Source: Muricea muricata (taxonomy: Eukaryota > Cnidaria > Anthozoa > Malacalcyonacea > Plexauridae). Taken from it: a DNA stretch of 64,000 bases. This document shows positions 1 through 9,784 of the stretch, piece by piece. How positions within the stretch are numbered: the first letter of the stretch is position 1; each line of letters begins with the position of its first letter. The position numbers and the translations under genes are program-made. The stretch is from NCBI GenBank assembly GCA_963855995.1, contig OY979716.1, positions 28,532,421 to 28,596,420 on the forward strand, given 5' to 3'. Below the pieces are notes generated by a model, which was given only the letters and a program-made list of their open reading frames with translations, ran no database searches and was not told the DNA's origin.

Positions 1-181
1 ACCGCGGTTTTGCAGTAGATATACAATAGCCATTACATCCAAAACTACTAACTGTTTTTTTACCGCAACCATGTGTCAATACTTCAGCTTGTATCTTTCG
101 TGAACGACACAACTCATGACTAATAACACTTGCGAAAAGTAAATTAGACAGAATAATCAATCCTAGGCAGATTTTACTCAT
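1..181 (-). CDS. Bursicon-like cystine-knot secreted protein, first exon (partial)
   Basis: Reading the minus strand from the ATG at 181-179, the frame stays open for 60 codons to the window edge. The first ~19 residues are a hydrophobic signal peptide (MSKICLGLIILSNLLFASV). The mature part has the spacing of the first half of a C-terminal cystine-knot domain: C, then GCGKK, then SSFGCNGYC, then S. That is the GC-x2-K-x2-SF-x-C-x-G-x-C pattern of bursicon/DAN-type hormones. Known role of the family: secreted dimeric ligands or BMP antagonists. The second half of the knot must lie left of the window, so completeness cannot be judged. It is the leftmost member of a compact gene cluster; a run of kappaB-like sites lies 50-140 bp upstream. 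An alternative is another small cysteine-rich secreted protein. Confidence 0.6.
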   Translation of the reverse strand, partial: MSKICLGLIILSNLLFASVISHELCRSRKIQAEVLTHGCGKKTVSSFGCNGYCISTAKPR

Positions 182-231
182 ATTACTTGAATCATAGCCT
201 TGAGAAAATAACAAAATAGATTTACCAAAAA

Positions 232-318
232 CTGCACTTTAAAAACTGGACTTTCTAAAAATCTGCACTTTCCTAAAAACATGACTTTCCTATTAAATAT
301 CAATTAACGGGACTTTCC
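232..318. promoter_or_regulatory. Array of CTTTCC/kappaB-like motifs upstream of the secreted gene
   Basis: The motif (C/G)(A)CTTTC(C) recurs four to five times within 85 bp: tgcacttta, ggactttct, tgcactttcc, tgactttcc and gggactttcc (309-318). The last is an exact match to the classical NF-kappaB decamer. The array sits just upstream of the minus-strand secreted gene. Regulation by a Rel protein is inference only. Confidence 0.35.
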
Positions 319-830
319 TTTTTATAATTAATTCAATATTAATTATTCTGTATGGCACTATAGCGAGATCGGAATATATAATGTGACGTTTGAACGATGG
401 AATTTTAAAAATCTCGCAATAGTGCCTACACAATACTACTAACGAAATGGGTATTTTTTGGAACCGTACATTTACTTTCGATTTTTTCTGTCTCCTTCTT
501 CAAGCGTTAGTTTACTAACGAGCGCGTGCACGTCTACCAACCCATTACACATTCACGTTCGTTACACCACCGTAAGCACAATTCACGTTCGTTACGCCAC
601 CGTAGGTATTTTGGAGCACGTCTCCCATGTGATTACGGACGGTCCCGCCCTCACATATTTTAACGCCTTCTAAAAACTTTACAAGTTTGCGTTGAATGTA
701 GCCGGACGTGCTCGTGTTCACCGACGTGTCGCACACGCCTTCGCGACTCCAAAAAAAAATAAAACACATTAAAAGAACAGGAGGAAAGAAAGAAGAAGAT
801 GAGTAAAAAACTTTTTCGTAAACAAAAATT

Positions 831-1153
831 TTACGAAACATTACTTAACCTTACCTTCACATTATCATACATAACTTCATCCTTGTGTTCCTCCGTATCT
901 AAATGAAACTTAAAATCCTCGTATGATGAAAACGCTTCGTCACAAACCCCACAGTAAAACGATCTATTTTGCATAAAACGTCCCGTTCTTGTTCTACCGC
1001 AGCTAATGTTTTTACAAGCCGCCAGTATTTACGAGATAACGTTGCCGCTGCAGTTGTTATATTTTCGTACACTTCGGTTAATTCTTTGGCAACATCAAGG
1101 TCGGTAACATCACTAATTTTTGATGACAACACCTCTAAAAGTCTTAACATCAT
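831..1153 (-). CDS. Coiled-coil protein with one C2H2 zinc finger
   Basis: The ATG at 1153 begins a helical, charged segment (LEVLSSKISDVTDLDVAKEL and onward) that reads as coiled coil for ~60 residues. The following coding signal is in another frame at about 975-831: FYCGVCDEAF, then FHLDTEEH, a C-x2-C-x12-H-x5-H zinc finger. The join could be a short intron or a frameshift. After the finger, AAG|GTAAGG is a strong splice donor (~846), and a polypyrimidine/AG acceptor lies near 748 that would add a basic C-terminus. The ATG overlaps the stop of the upstream ORF (ATGA), which is unusual for animal genes. Function is unknown; nucleic-acid binding is plausible. Confidence 0.45.
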
Positions 1154-1536
1154 TTTTTAACTACGCACACAAGTAACGACAGGTGCACGTACCCCAAGTA
1201 CACCGAAGACAATGTGATTTGAGCATTCACTTTGACGTGATTTTCGTCTAACATGTCATTATCAAATTGGTCTTCGCGAAGTTTTAAGTAAAAATTATTA
1301 AACCCCTCATTCTTTTTTAGTCGTCGTAACAAAGATTCCGATAATTTTTTATCTAGCAACGTCCCTACTTTTCCCTCTACAGCGCGTAACTTGTCGTACA
1401 TGGCGTCAGTAACAGTTATACCAATACTGTACGTTTTGTACTCTTTGCTATACGTCACGCCAAAATGAGAGTAGCAATCTTTCAGTAAAAACGTGATTGT
1501 CCCTTTTGGTCCGTACGTCAGGTTTATGTATTTCCC
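1150..1536 (-). CDS. Unknown beta-rich small protein
   Basis: A 128-codon frame on the minus strand is bounded upstream by TGA at 1539-1537 and ends at the ATGA overlap with the next gene. It lacks an early ATG in its own frame; the first obvious ATG (1540) is in another frame. The N-terminal half alternates hydrophobic and polar residues as in beta strands (GTITFLLKDCYSHFGVTYSK). A basic helix follows, then a final strand-like stretch (ITLSSVYLGYVHLSLLV). No family was recognised. A TATAAATA box lies ~65 bp upstream. The slippery-type heptamer GGGAAAT (1530-1536) sits exactly where an upstream overlapping frame would hand over to this one. An intron or a degraded start are alternatives. Confidence 0.4.
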   Translation of the reverse strand, partial: GKYINLTYGPKGTITFLLKDCYSHFGVTYSKEYKTYSIGITVTDAMYDKLRAVEGKVGTLLDKKLSESLLRRLKKNEGFNNFYLKLREDQFDNDMLDENHVKVNAQITLSSVYLGYVHLSLLVCVVKK

Positions 1537-1603
1537 TCATACTTTTTCGACTGTTTCTTGGTCGACACTTGGATGAGATCAGGATTAAAAGGCCTTTTTT
1601 CTC

Positions 1604-1611
1604 TATTTATA
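1604..1611 (-). promoter_or_regulatory. TATA box (TATAAATA, minus strand)
   Basis: A perfect TATAAATA on the minus strand sits between the CCCH gene stop and the beta-rich ORF. That is the position expected for a promoter serving the minus-strand ORFs downstream of it. Confidence 0.4.
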
Positions 1612-1652
1612 CTATTTGGACAAAAAATTTTTTCAAGGCCTCGATTTTTTTT

Positions 1653-1859
1653 TCAATGCCTAAATTTACATTTAGACCCGTACTTACAATCTGCCCCATA
1701 CCTGCACCTTTTTACAGGCGTTACAACCCATGTGTTAACAACCTTCTTCTTCTTCACTTTTAAAAGTTTTTGAGGTTTTTCTTTTAAAATGTCACAAAAA
1801 CCTTTTTGGCGTTGTTTTTGCACAAAATCCCGAATTTCTTTTTCACTACAATATCCCAT
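1653..1859 (-). CDS. Small CCCH zinc-finger protein
   Basis: A complete 68-residue ORF starts at ATG 1859-1857. The N-terminal half is a charged helix (SEKEIRDFVQKQRQKGF), the middle is lysine-rich, and the last 18 residues form a CCCH finger: C-x5-C-x5-C-x3-H (CRYGADCKYGSKCKFRH). Such fingers bind RNA or act in RNA processing in known families. The stop follows directly after the histidine. The ORF diverges from the plus-strand gene at 1871 across only 11 bp. Small size and tight spacing fit a compact, virus-like gene arrangement, but no specific homologue was recognised. Confidence 0.55.
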   Translation of the reverse strand: MGYCSEKEIRDFVQKQRQKGFCDILKEKPQKLLKVKKKKVVNTWVVTPVKRCRYGADCKYGSKCKFRH

Positions 1860-1870
1860 ACTTTATAAAT
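1860..1870. promoter_or_regulatory. Divergent 11-bp intergenic region with TATA-like core
   Basis: Two start codons face away from each other across ctttataaata-type sequence. The region is so short that the core elements of at least one gene must lie inside the opposite reading frame. This is unusual for animal nuclear genes. Confidence 0.35.
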
Positions 1871-2158
1871 ATGGAATGCGTTTGTAGTGTTTTAAAAGAA
1901 CACCAACTTGGTGACATTGCGAATGTAATTAAAGACATGTCGGAACATGTATCTTTTAAAAAGCCACCTGGTATTGACGAAGACAAATTATACGACCCCG
2001 ACTTTTACAACGAGTACGTAAACGGAAAACTTCCTTGGGAAGTAACAGACCCTACTAAGTACGTAGGTTTGCTTATAATCCTAGCAAACTCAAACGTTTC
2101 TTTAGATACACTAAAATTTGCAACTGGGTTCATTGCACGTAAACTAAAAAAACTTTAA
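1871..2158 (+). CDS. Unknown small acidic protein
   Basis: A complete 95-codon ORF with an ATG start 11 bp from the divergent CCCH gene. It has an acidic middle (GIDEDKLYDPDFYNEY), a hydrophobic segment (YVGLLIILANSNVSL) and a basic C-terminal tail. It holds no motif I recognise. It ends 2 bp before a perfect 12-bp-arm inverted repeat, which would suit a 3' processing or termination hairpin. Its length and codon integrity in an otherwise decayed region argue that it is real. Confidence 0.45.
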   Translation: MECVCSVLKEHQLGDIANVIKDMSEHVSFKKPPGIDEDKLYDPDFYNEYVNGKLPWEVTDPTKYVGLLIILANSNVSLDTLKFATGFIARKLKKL

Positions 2159-2160
2159 AA

Positions 2161-2187
2161 AATTCTATACCTCCAAGGTATAGAATT
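2161..2187. terminator. Perfect inverted repeat after the plus-strand gene
   Basis: Arms 2161-2172 and 2176-2187 (AATTCTATACCT and its reverse complement) are separated by CCA. The repeat lies 2 bp after the stop codon at 2158. It is followed by no long T-run. A role in 3' end formation is inference. Confidence 0.35.
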
Positions 2188-3761
2188 ATCCTCGCTGGTA
2201 GGTTTTGACATTTTTTCATCGAAAAACACAAAAACAACTACTCCTGGTGTATAGGGTGAGTTAAAGTGGCATACATATACTACTGACCTTTTTTTATTTG
2301 TCATGTTTGGCGCCCCATAGTTGGGTTCATTGTACTAGATTGGGAAATCCCATCATTCAAAGCCCCCATTTCTAGCTCAAAACGCACATCTTTTTATTTT
2401 CTTTTTTGCTAAAATTTTTGGCAAACCTGTGTGCCGAGCCAGCGTGTCTGCCACAGTTTTACCAAATGTTTCATCTTCTGTCAATTTCTCATCATTAATT
2501 TGTTTCAATGCATTGATACAAGTTTTGTACAGTTCAGCCTTCATTTCTTCGTTTGCCTCGCCTAATTTTCTTTTTCGTGTTGGCGGGACGGGGGCTACTT
2601 CTTCAACTTCAAGGTTATGCTTGTTCCAAGTACTTTGAGAGCTGTCAACTTCACTAAAGCGCAATACAGACGACATAGACTCAAAAAACTTCCATTTTGT
2701 TTTGTAAACTTCGGACGTGGCGCTGCCAGATTTCTTGCTTGCTTCTTGTCTCTTGTGTTCTCATTGATAAATAGTTTTGAGTGTATACCATTGATTCTTC
2801 ATGTCTTCTTCAGTTCGTATTTCGAAGCTTTCCTTAATTTTGTCCATCGCAAGCTTTCGTAGGTTTCTATCTCTATATTCCCGAGAAAAGTGATCCCAAA
2901 GCACTGGGTTACCCTCGTATAACTCAATCAGCTTTAGGATTTCTTCGTCGTTCCACTGTTTATCAGCTTCTTGCTGTAAACTTCGTAAAATATCTTCTTT
3001 CATAAAGTTCAAACGTTTGTAAAACATCCAGGAATTTTCATAGCTGTTTTCTTCACGTTCAGGGCAGATTTCACTAACCATTGAAGATCGCAAGGAGTGA
3101 AGGACCTTTTTAATACATTCTTCGTTGAGTGAAAATCTTAAACTCAATGAATTCAATGATGTTGCTTTTTGTGCTCGAGTAAACAATGCACAAGTCATCC
3201 AAACAGGGGCGGATCTAGACTACTGCAACTGTAGCAAATGCTACAGTCAGATTTTTTTCGGAAGAATCTTTTCCGAAAATTGTTTTCTATCATAATTATT
3301 TCTGGAAATAATTATTCATAATTATTTATTCCAATTTTATCATTTTCCCATCATTTTTGGATCTTACTATATTTTAATTTTTGGAGTATGTTGTCTATGA
3401 AATTGTTTCGTTGCCTTCCTGGGATTTCCAGTGACCTTAAAGCCCGCAAATAGGCCTGCTTTTTAGGCATTCGCCTTTCATTAAATGACATCATTTAGAT
3501 GGACATCATGACGTTTCGTTGGAAGCCTGCGATCAAAATCTTGGTGATTTTGCTACAGTCAGCGGTGCTTCCTATGAGTTTTGCAACAGTCAGCGGGGGG
3601 TATTTGCTACAGTCAGACTGTATCTAACCAATCAAAATAACGCATTTTTGCTATAGTGGCCAGAGTTCGCTACAGTCAGATACAGTTGCGCAATCTTACG
3701 CTGCGCTATGAACGATGTTGTGTGGTGGCAAGTGCAAAGTGCTTTAGCCTGATTTGCAACG

Positions 3762-3938
3762 ATGGCATCCAGTGCTATATTAGACCGCCTGAATTGTACG
3801 CTTAGCGAGCAAGTTTCGTTCTTCAAGAAAGCAAAAAAGCTGTCAGAGATCAAGTGTTTGTTTCAAGAGACATTGTCGGCCGATTACAAAGCAAAGCATG
3901 GCATCGAACGTGAAGTGTTCGTGTCCAATTGTGTGTAA
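3762..3938 (+). CDS. Short ORF inside the hAT-like element
   Basis: A clean 58-codon frame from ATG to TAA (MASSAILDRLNCTLSEQVSF and onward) is charged and helical and lies in the middle of the element. It may be the first exon of a lost transposase or accessory gene. No domain was recognised. Confidence 0.3.
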   Translation: MASSAILDRLNCTLSEQVSFFKKAKKLSEIKCLFQETLSADYKAKHGIEREVFVSNCV

Positions 3939-4595
3939 TTTTGCCTAGTTGCAGTTCCCTGTCACCCAACAATTGCGAGCGTGTAATCAATTTCCTGTCA
4001 GGTTGGCCAGTTGCCTCGTGAATATATTAATATGTTATCTCTTGTCGGTCAAGTTCTTGCTTGAGTGCGCGTGAATACTATTATTTATTGAGACACTAAG
4101 CTAAATTTCATTCACAATGATATATTATATTCTTACATAAATTTAAATATATAAAAATGGCTGGCCTAACTGTGCTGTGCACATGCTCATTAAAATTATT
4201 GATACAGTGTACTATTCATAATAAGCGGATCATGTAATCAGCCCCTAAGTAATCTAACTCTCTTTAACATGTGGCCAGACTGACTAGTGTTGGTAGTGGG
4301 TGGATAATAACATCAGAATGCCATAAAAGTTCCACTACCTAAATAATACAACAATCAGATTCAACGTTTTGAGAAAATTAATACTGAAGGATCAAGGGTC
4401 ATTGCTCAAAACATTTGTATGTACGTCTATATGCCTTTCTTCGTCCTGCTGTTTCAACATGGTTTACAAATGAACATTCATCTAACTTCCTTTATTCTGC
4501 TGTTTGAACATGGTTTACAAATAAACATTTACTGCTGCATCATATGGTGTTTGAATTTTTTCAGTTAATAAAGTGTTTTTTTGCCATTTTTTGCC

Positions 4596-4620
4596 TAAAA
4601 TATGACCTGGTCATATTTTA
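4596..4620. repeat. Perfect 11-bp palindrome inside the hAT-like element
   Basis: TAAAATATGAC and its reverse complement are separated by CTG. It lies ~150 bp from the right end of the element and may be a subterminal structure. Confidence 0.4.
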
Positions 4621-4929
4621 TGGCATGATGCAGTGCTCAAAATGTCAGAAATGCCATTTCCGGGCTTCAAATTTCAAAAATTTTCTCAAAGGAGGCATGC
4701 CCCCGGACCTCCCTAGTTATGCGGGACCTAGAATTTTGCTACAGTCAGATTTTAAGCTGGATCCGCCCCTGCCAAAGAGCAGGATGGCTCTCTAGCTATT
4801 TTATTAGCTCTATTTTTTCCTTGTCCGTTAGTTTTCTAGCGAAAAAAGCCTCTCGAAACCCTTCACTTGCTTTCATATCAGTATTAACACTTTGCTCACT
4901 CCCTGACAGGATTTTGTTGATTTTGCCAT

Positions 4930-5914
4930 GTTACACATAATTTATGCGCATCAAATTCAAAAAATTTGTTGCAAAAGTAGAAATTGGATTAACTTTTGCT
5001 GCGACTTGCAAAACTATATTTACTACTGAGTTTGGCAATGCCACACGTACGAAAATGTTCTGCAACTTGCATTTTGTGTTTTTGCAACCCAAGTTGCAGA
5101 GAAAAAAGGGACGTGTAACAGAAGCTTTAGATTTCAACAAAATGCATTCCGGAGTTTTAGTCAAAAATTTATACACTTTCAAACACACATACCGCTATGA
5201 CTATAAACCATTTATAGTAAACAATAATGACATTATTTGCCATAAATATTTTACAGTGATTATGATGAAATGAAACCGTTTGCTGAAAAAATTTAAAATT
5301 TTGCCATCTTATAGAGTTACAGGCAATGGAATTGATCTTTCGTTTCCATGACAACTGAAATATTGGACTAGGCCAAGGCGTTTTAAAAAGCGGAAGACGC
5401 ACAATTTACACTAATTATTCAAAAAAATTCAGACATGAAAAACGCCATTAGAATTGCCTTTACCCAAAAAAATTTTCATTTTAAACCACATAATAAATAC
5501 GATATACACAAGCGCTCTGCGTTTTGAAAGTTCCCTTACAAGACTAGTTTTACCGTACTCTTGAAAAGTAATTCACAGTTTTATGTAAGGTTTTAAAACT
5601 TTTTATTTCATTTTTACATTATTTGGATATAATAATAATAATAACTTATAACTTAGTTTTAATTTAATAACATGTTGGAGATTTAGCGGATATGAAATTT
5701 TATTTAAATTAAAAAATTCGAAAAGATTGTAGTTTTTTGTCAAAGTTTATACATATAGCAATAACATTTAAAACACAATAAATACCTAAATAACATTTAG
5801 CACAACATTACAACATAAATAAGTCATATCTAGACATATTAAACACACCTTCTAAACTATATTAAATCAAAAATGAAATTGTTTAGGACAGTCTTATGAT
5901 ACACGCTATAAACA
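4930..5914. other. Nearly 1 kb without a recognisable gene
   Basis: An open frame at 4944-5273 (+, 109 codons) overlaps another on the minus strand. Neither shows a domain or convincing composition, and the rest is AT-rich. I see nothing I can name. Confidence 0.4.
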
Positions 5915-6063
5915 CATCAAACTACTCCACCTTATCTCTACCACAAAGGAGATATATACAAAGAGTTCACTCAGGGGTACAAAGTGTGCCAAAATGTCAG
6001 CCAACTTCCGGTTTGGCCGCCATGTTGAAAGCAACCAAAACATCAGAAACTAATATGCTGGAA
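5915..6063. repeat. Diverged inverted copy of the 49.9-50.1 kb repeat
   Basis: Read on the minus strand, this matches 49,930-50,075. Shared words in the same order are the end of the atcagaaactaatat arm, ttttggttgctttcaacat, ggcggccaa, and a tatatatctcctttgtg stretch. It is a dispersed repeat family member, possibly a MITE end. Confidence 0.6.
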
Positions 6064-6929
6064 TACGAAAGAGACCCACTAAAAGCGCTAACTTTTTCTT
6101 TTTTAACGCCAAACTCATGATATTTTGAAATGTTATAAAGAAACGGCTGTTCTATGATACAACTGCCAAAAGAGGAGAAGTTAATTTATTCGTGGAATTT
6201 GTTGTTGTTTCCTATTGTTATACATCGCCAGATTAATTTGATCTCGGTTCTCGGCGAATAACGTTCTCCAACTACAAGTTAAAAATAAATAGACATGTGT
6301 TGTGTCCTGTCGACTTGAAAGATAGAGTGAAGGATTTCTTGACTTTTGTAATTGGCCTCAGTTGTGCGCTGTAGTTTGATATAAAAAGTATTGCAATAAA
6401 TTGCTGGAATATAACTGCTGTTTACTTTGTTTGTAAACATATATTTGGAGGATAATATATCTTTACTTGAACCTTAAAGTCCTTTGGCTATGGCTCTACG
6501 AACTTGGTGCCACAAGGCCTCCAGTGACCTTACCATGACCGTTCATTGATATTAGAAAATGCTATAAGATCGACCAAGGAACCCTATTTACAGAACTGAC
6601 AATAAGACTTTGATCCATCATTTCGAGTCGCTACGAAAATTCTAGTAGAAACTCGTAGTCGCTAGTTTTTACGATTTTGTCAACTGTTTACTCTACAATA
6701 AAGGGAAAATGGCCCGATTTATACTAGAGACGGATGATCCGTCTGGACGAACTTGGGCAAGAAAAAATAGTTCGTCTAATAATTCGACTGTGTATAAACG
6801 CGGGCAAGCAGACAGATCATCCGTCAAGACGAACTATCTGCGTAGTTCGTCTGTTCAGATGAATTTTCTCGCGTAGTTTGTCTTGACGAATGATCCGTCT
6901 GCGTGTGTAAATGCAATGTAAGACAAACT

Positions 6930-9640
6930 ACCCCATGAAACATGAGTAAAGCCGAAACTTCATTACGAGTAGTCAGTGGAGCTCTTCAAAAGAATTCAAT
7001 ATGGCGGAAACCTCGGAAAACACCAGTGAACTCCATATATAGTCTCTGGAACGATAACATTCAGTCATCCAAGCAGAAAAAAATGAAGCCTTAACACCAG
7101 TCCTTGACTCGGATTGGATGTCAGTCTCAGTCCCACAAACGTCAGAGTTTACCCGGATTGGACTTCAGTTTCATGCCCTTTCTGCAACCGTTACACGGCC
7201 GGTATAAATTCAAATGCAATCACGAAAAGCATCACTAACTCAATCTGACTCAATGCAATACATAGTAGGAGAAAAAACTGTTTTACTTCTAAAATTTACT
7301 GCTTTGAGTTTGCTGCAACTGAGTTTTGCTCAAATTAAAAAAGCAATAGCTATATTTGTTATGTGGCAATATAAAAAAATGTGACACAGTACGGAAGAAA
7401 AATGGTTTCGAAAAAATCTTGTCACAAGTATGTAACTTTTTTAAATCGTTAGCGTTTAATTTTATTTCACCAGCTTGTAAAAGCTCTATAGGTTTTTGTG
7501 GAATACAAATTGAGCCAAGTAAATCAACCAATAAGGCTGTGTTTACAACGTTTTACAATTTTTAAATGTTTGACTACATCAAAAGTAAGCTATTTTTCAG
7601 ATATACCTCGAGATATACAATTCATAATTATTTTGTACCACATTTGTACAGTGTATCTTAATACCCTGGCCGACTGATAGTTTCAGCAGATATAAGACAA
7701 GAGTTATCCCGAATAACGTGTGCATAGTAATAAGTACACAATTTAATTTAAACTGTATATTTCGAATCGATTTGATGAATCAAATCGATTCGAAATATAG
7801 TTTAAATTAAATTGTGTACTTATTACTATGCACACGTTATTCGGGATAACTCTTGTCTTGTATCTTAATACATTGGGATGATACATGGATGTTCATTTCC
7901 ACATTTTATAATGGATTTAAACCATAGTGATTTTTGTGGCTGGGTGTCAAAACGTAAACTAGTTGTTACTAATGCTAAAGCATGTTTTAAATAATCTTTT
8001 CATGTGTACAAGTGAAAATAGGTATTAGGTTTCTACATGAGATATTCTTGTTCAAATAAAGCTCTCAACACCTAATACAAGGTTTTAAAAAAGAAAATAA
8101 AGTAGCTAACAAGACAAACCAGCACAGAAAAACAAATAACATAAAATACATTTGAAGAGAATTTTTTTCTGTGTGGGACTGTAATTGCTCCTAGTAGCTA
8201 AAAATTGGTATGCAGTGGGGCCATGAAAGGCAAAGTATTGATGTATGCAGAGACAGCAAAAGATTGACAAGCATGGAGGAGGGATGTAATGTTCATGTAT
8301 TTTCATATTTTTAAAAAAGATAAGTAATACAGAAGATAAACATATGAATATCACCCCCTCCCCACTTATCAGTCTTCTGCAGTCACTGATGCATTAAAAC
8401 TATGCAGTGAAATAAACAGTTGGTTGCAACACAACTCAGCTTAACTGTACAAAAAGTATGTTATTTTAGGAAAATGAAATGAAATGGCACCATATGGGAT
8501 GCAGATCATGGAGGAATAATGTCCTTGTACTTAATTTGAGATTGAATAGCAGTAAATTATAATCAGTGCTACACAATGGATTTGAATTTGATTGTATTTC
8601 CTGGTTTCTGACAGACTGAACACTGCAATTCTCAATGTTTTCATTGGATTTCTTCAACCTCCTCCTAGGGAACTCTGCCACTGACTCCTTCAATCCACTG
8701 CTCTGCCATCTCTACCCATTTAATATGGTATATGACATTTCTAAAAATGTGCAAGAATTTGAATATAAAATATTTTCAAATAAACTACTGTATAGTCCAA
8801 TGGCTCTTAGCCCCACTTAGCTTTACAGTCAGTGAATGATTCTTTAGTAAGTAGACTAGAAAGCCAATTTTCATAACATATAGCAACTACAATGGATAAA
8901 CATAAAAATTGGAATTCTGTTTTAAATTTGTTTAATTAAAGCTAATATAGAATATTGGGATACATCAGTGGTTTCCTCATCACATTACTCCTGAACAAGT
9001 CAAATGTTCATTCTGTATTTAATAGCAACTTGACTGCAACCTCCTCTTTCAAATGAGCACTGCCAAAGAAAGCTGAGCCAAAATTCCTTCATTTTGAATA
9101 TTCCAGTTTTGACTTAGATCTATGTCTTTAATTTTATCAGTAAAGTAATAAGCAATTTAAACAATTCACTTTTCAAAAAGTCTAAATATTCCCCAACATT
9201 TGCTATGGTATTAAGTGATCATAGATGGAGATGACAAAAATTTACAAACAAATGACTTAAATATTAAGATACAGTAGCTGTCTGAAGAACTCTTATTCAA
9301 TAAGCATCTAATGCATCATTTCTTAATAAACTGTATGGAACATTAAACAGTAATGGGTCGTTACATCAATACCACATGCGAATAACATTTTTGTACTGAT
9401 TTTTAACACTCCTATAAACAAGTTAACAATAGAAATTAAACCTTTTTTCTTTCATTTATATGATTTATTTGCTTCATATCATGAGTTCGTTTTACTAACA
9501 GAAGAGTTCAAACGTACCATAAACGAAGGTAATTCTTGATCTATGTTTTGAGAAACTTTCATCGATCCAATAAGTTTTAGGGAAATTCGAAAATACAGTA
9601 ATATTTATCAAAGAATGAGATCCGAACTCCACCACGACAA
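6930..9640. other. Harbinger left arm, no gene recognised
   Basis: Between the left terminal repeats and the Myb-like gene there is no convincing coding region. Notable content is the long hairpin at 7694-7859. Small open frames at 8106-8820 look random. Confidence 0.45.
7694..7859. repeat. Near-perfect 166-bp hairpin
   Basis: Arms of about 80 bp face each other around a 2-nt centre (GATTTGAT-GA-ATCAAATC). The only visible difference is a 2-nt indel near ttaaact(gt)atatttcg. The arms begin AAGACAAGAGTTATCCCG. No direct repeat or coding signal flanks them. It could be a recent foldback duplication, a small MITE or a hairpin-RNA locus. Confidence 0.8.
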
Positions 9641-9784
9641 CAGACAAGTGATTAGTTAACCACGCGGAAGACTAAGCCTTACTTAATGGCGAATGATGAC
9701 GTTAGCAAAACGTCTTTTGGCTTCACTTTTCGCTAGCTGTTATCATTCCAGATATTGAAAATATTGAGTTCACTGGAAAACACT

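Larger units (their letters stand above)
3204..4771. mobile_element. Non-autonomous hAT-like element, 1,568 bp
   Basis: It begins CAGGGGCGGATCTAG and ends CTGGATCCGCCCCTG, imperfect 15-bp terminal inverted repeats of the hAT type. It is flanked by CCAAA at 3199-3203 and 4772-4776. The duplicated 5 bp are confirmed by the reading frame of the interrupted MADF gene. A hAT would normally give 8 bp, so the class is uncertain. The word GCTACAGTCAG recurs at about 3240, 3550, 3605, 3670 and 4738, mostly near the ends, as subterminal binding sites often do. No transposase domain is present. Confidence 0.75.
2377..4929 (-). pseudogene. Two-MADF-domain (Adf-1-like) protein gene, dead and split
   Basis: MADF domains are Myb/SANT-like DNA-binding modules. 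On the minus strand the start (MAKSTKSC, ATG 4929) is followed after a frame slip by the first MADF (KLTDKEKIELIK, then SHPALW). That domain is interrupted by the 1,568-bp insert at 3204-4771 and resumes at 3198 with MTCALFTRAQK to LHSLRSSMV. A second MADF follows (WNDEEILKLIELYEGNPVLW to DMKNQWYTLKTIYQ), then a basic C-terminal part. Defects: TAG at 4798-4796, TGA at 2763-2761 (CGA to TGA would explain it), and a frame change near 4890. Removing the insert plus one CCAAA copy restores CTT TGG ATG ACT in frame. Confidence 0.75.

Noticed and set aside
4944..5273. 109-codon plus-strand ORF as a protein gene
   Set aside because: No domain, no upstream signal, and overlapping open frames on the other strand suggest chance in AT-rich DNA.
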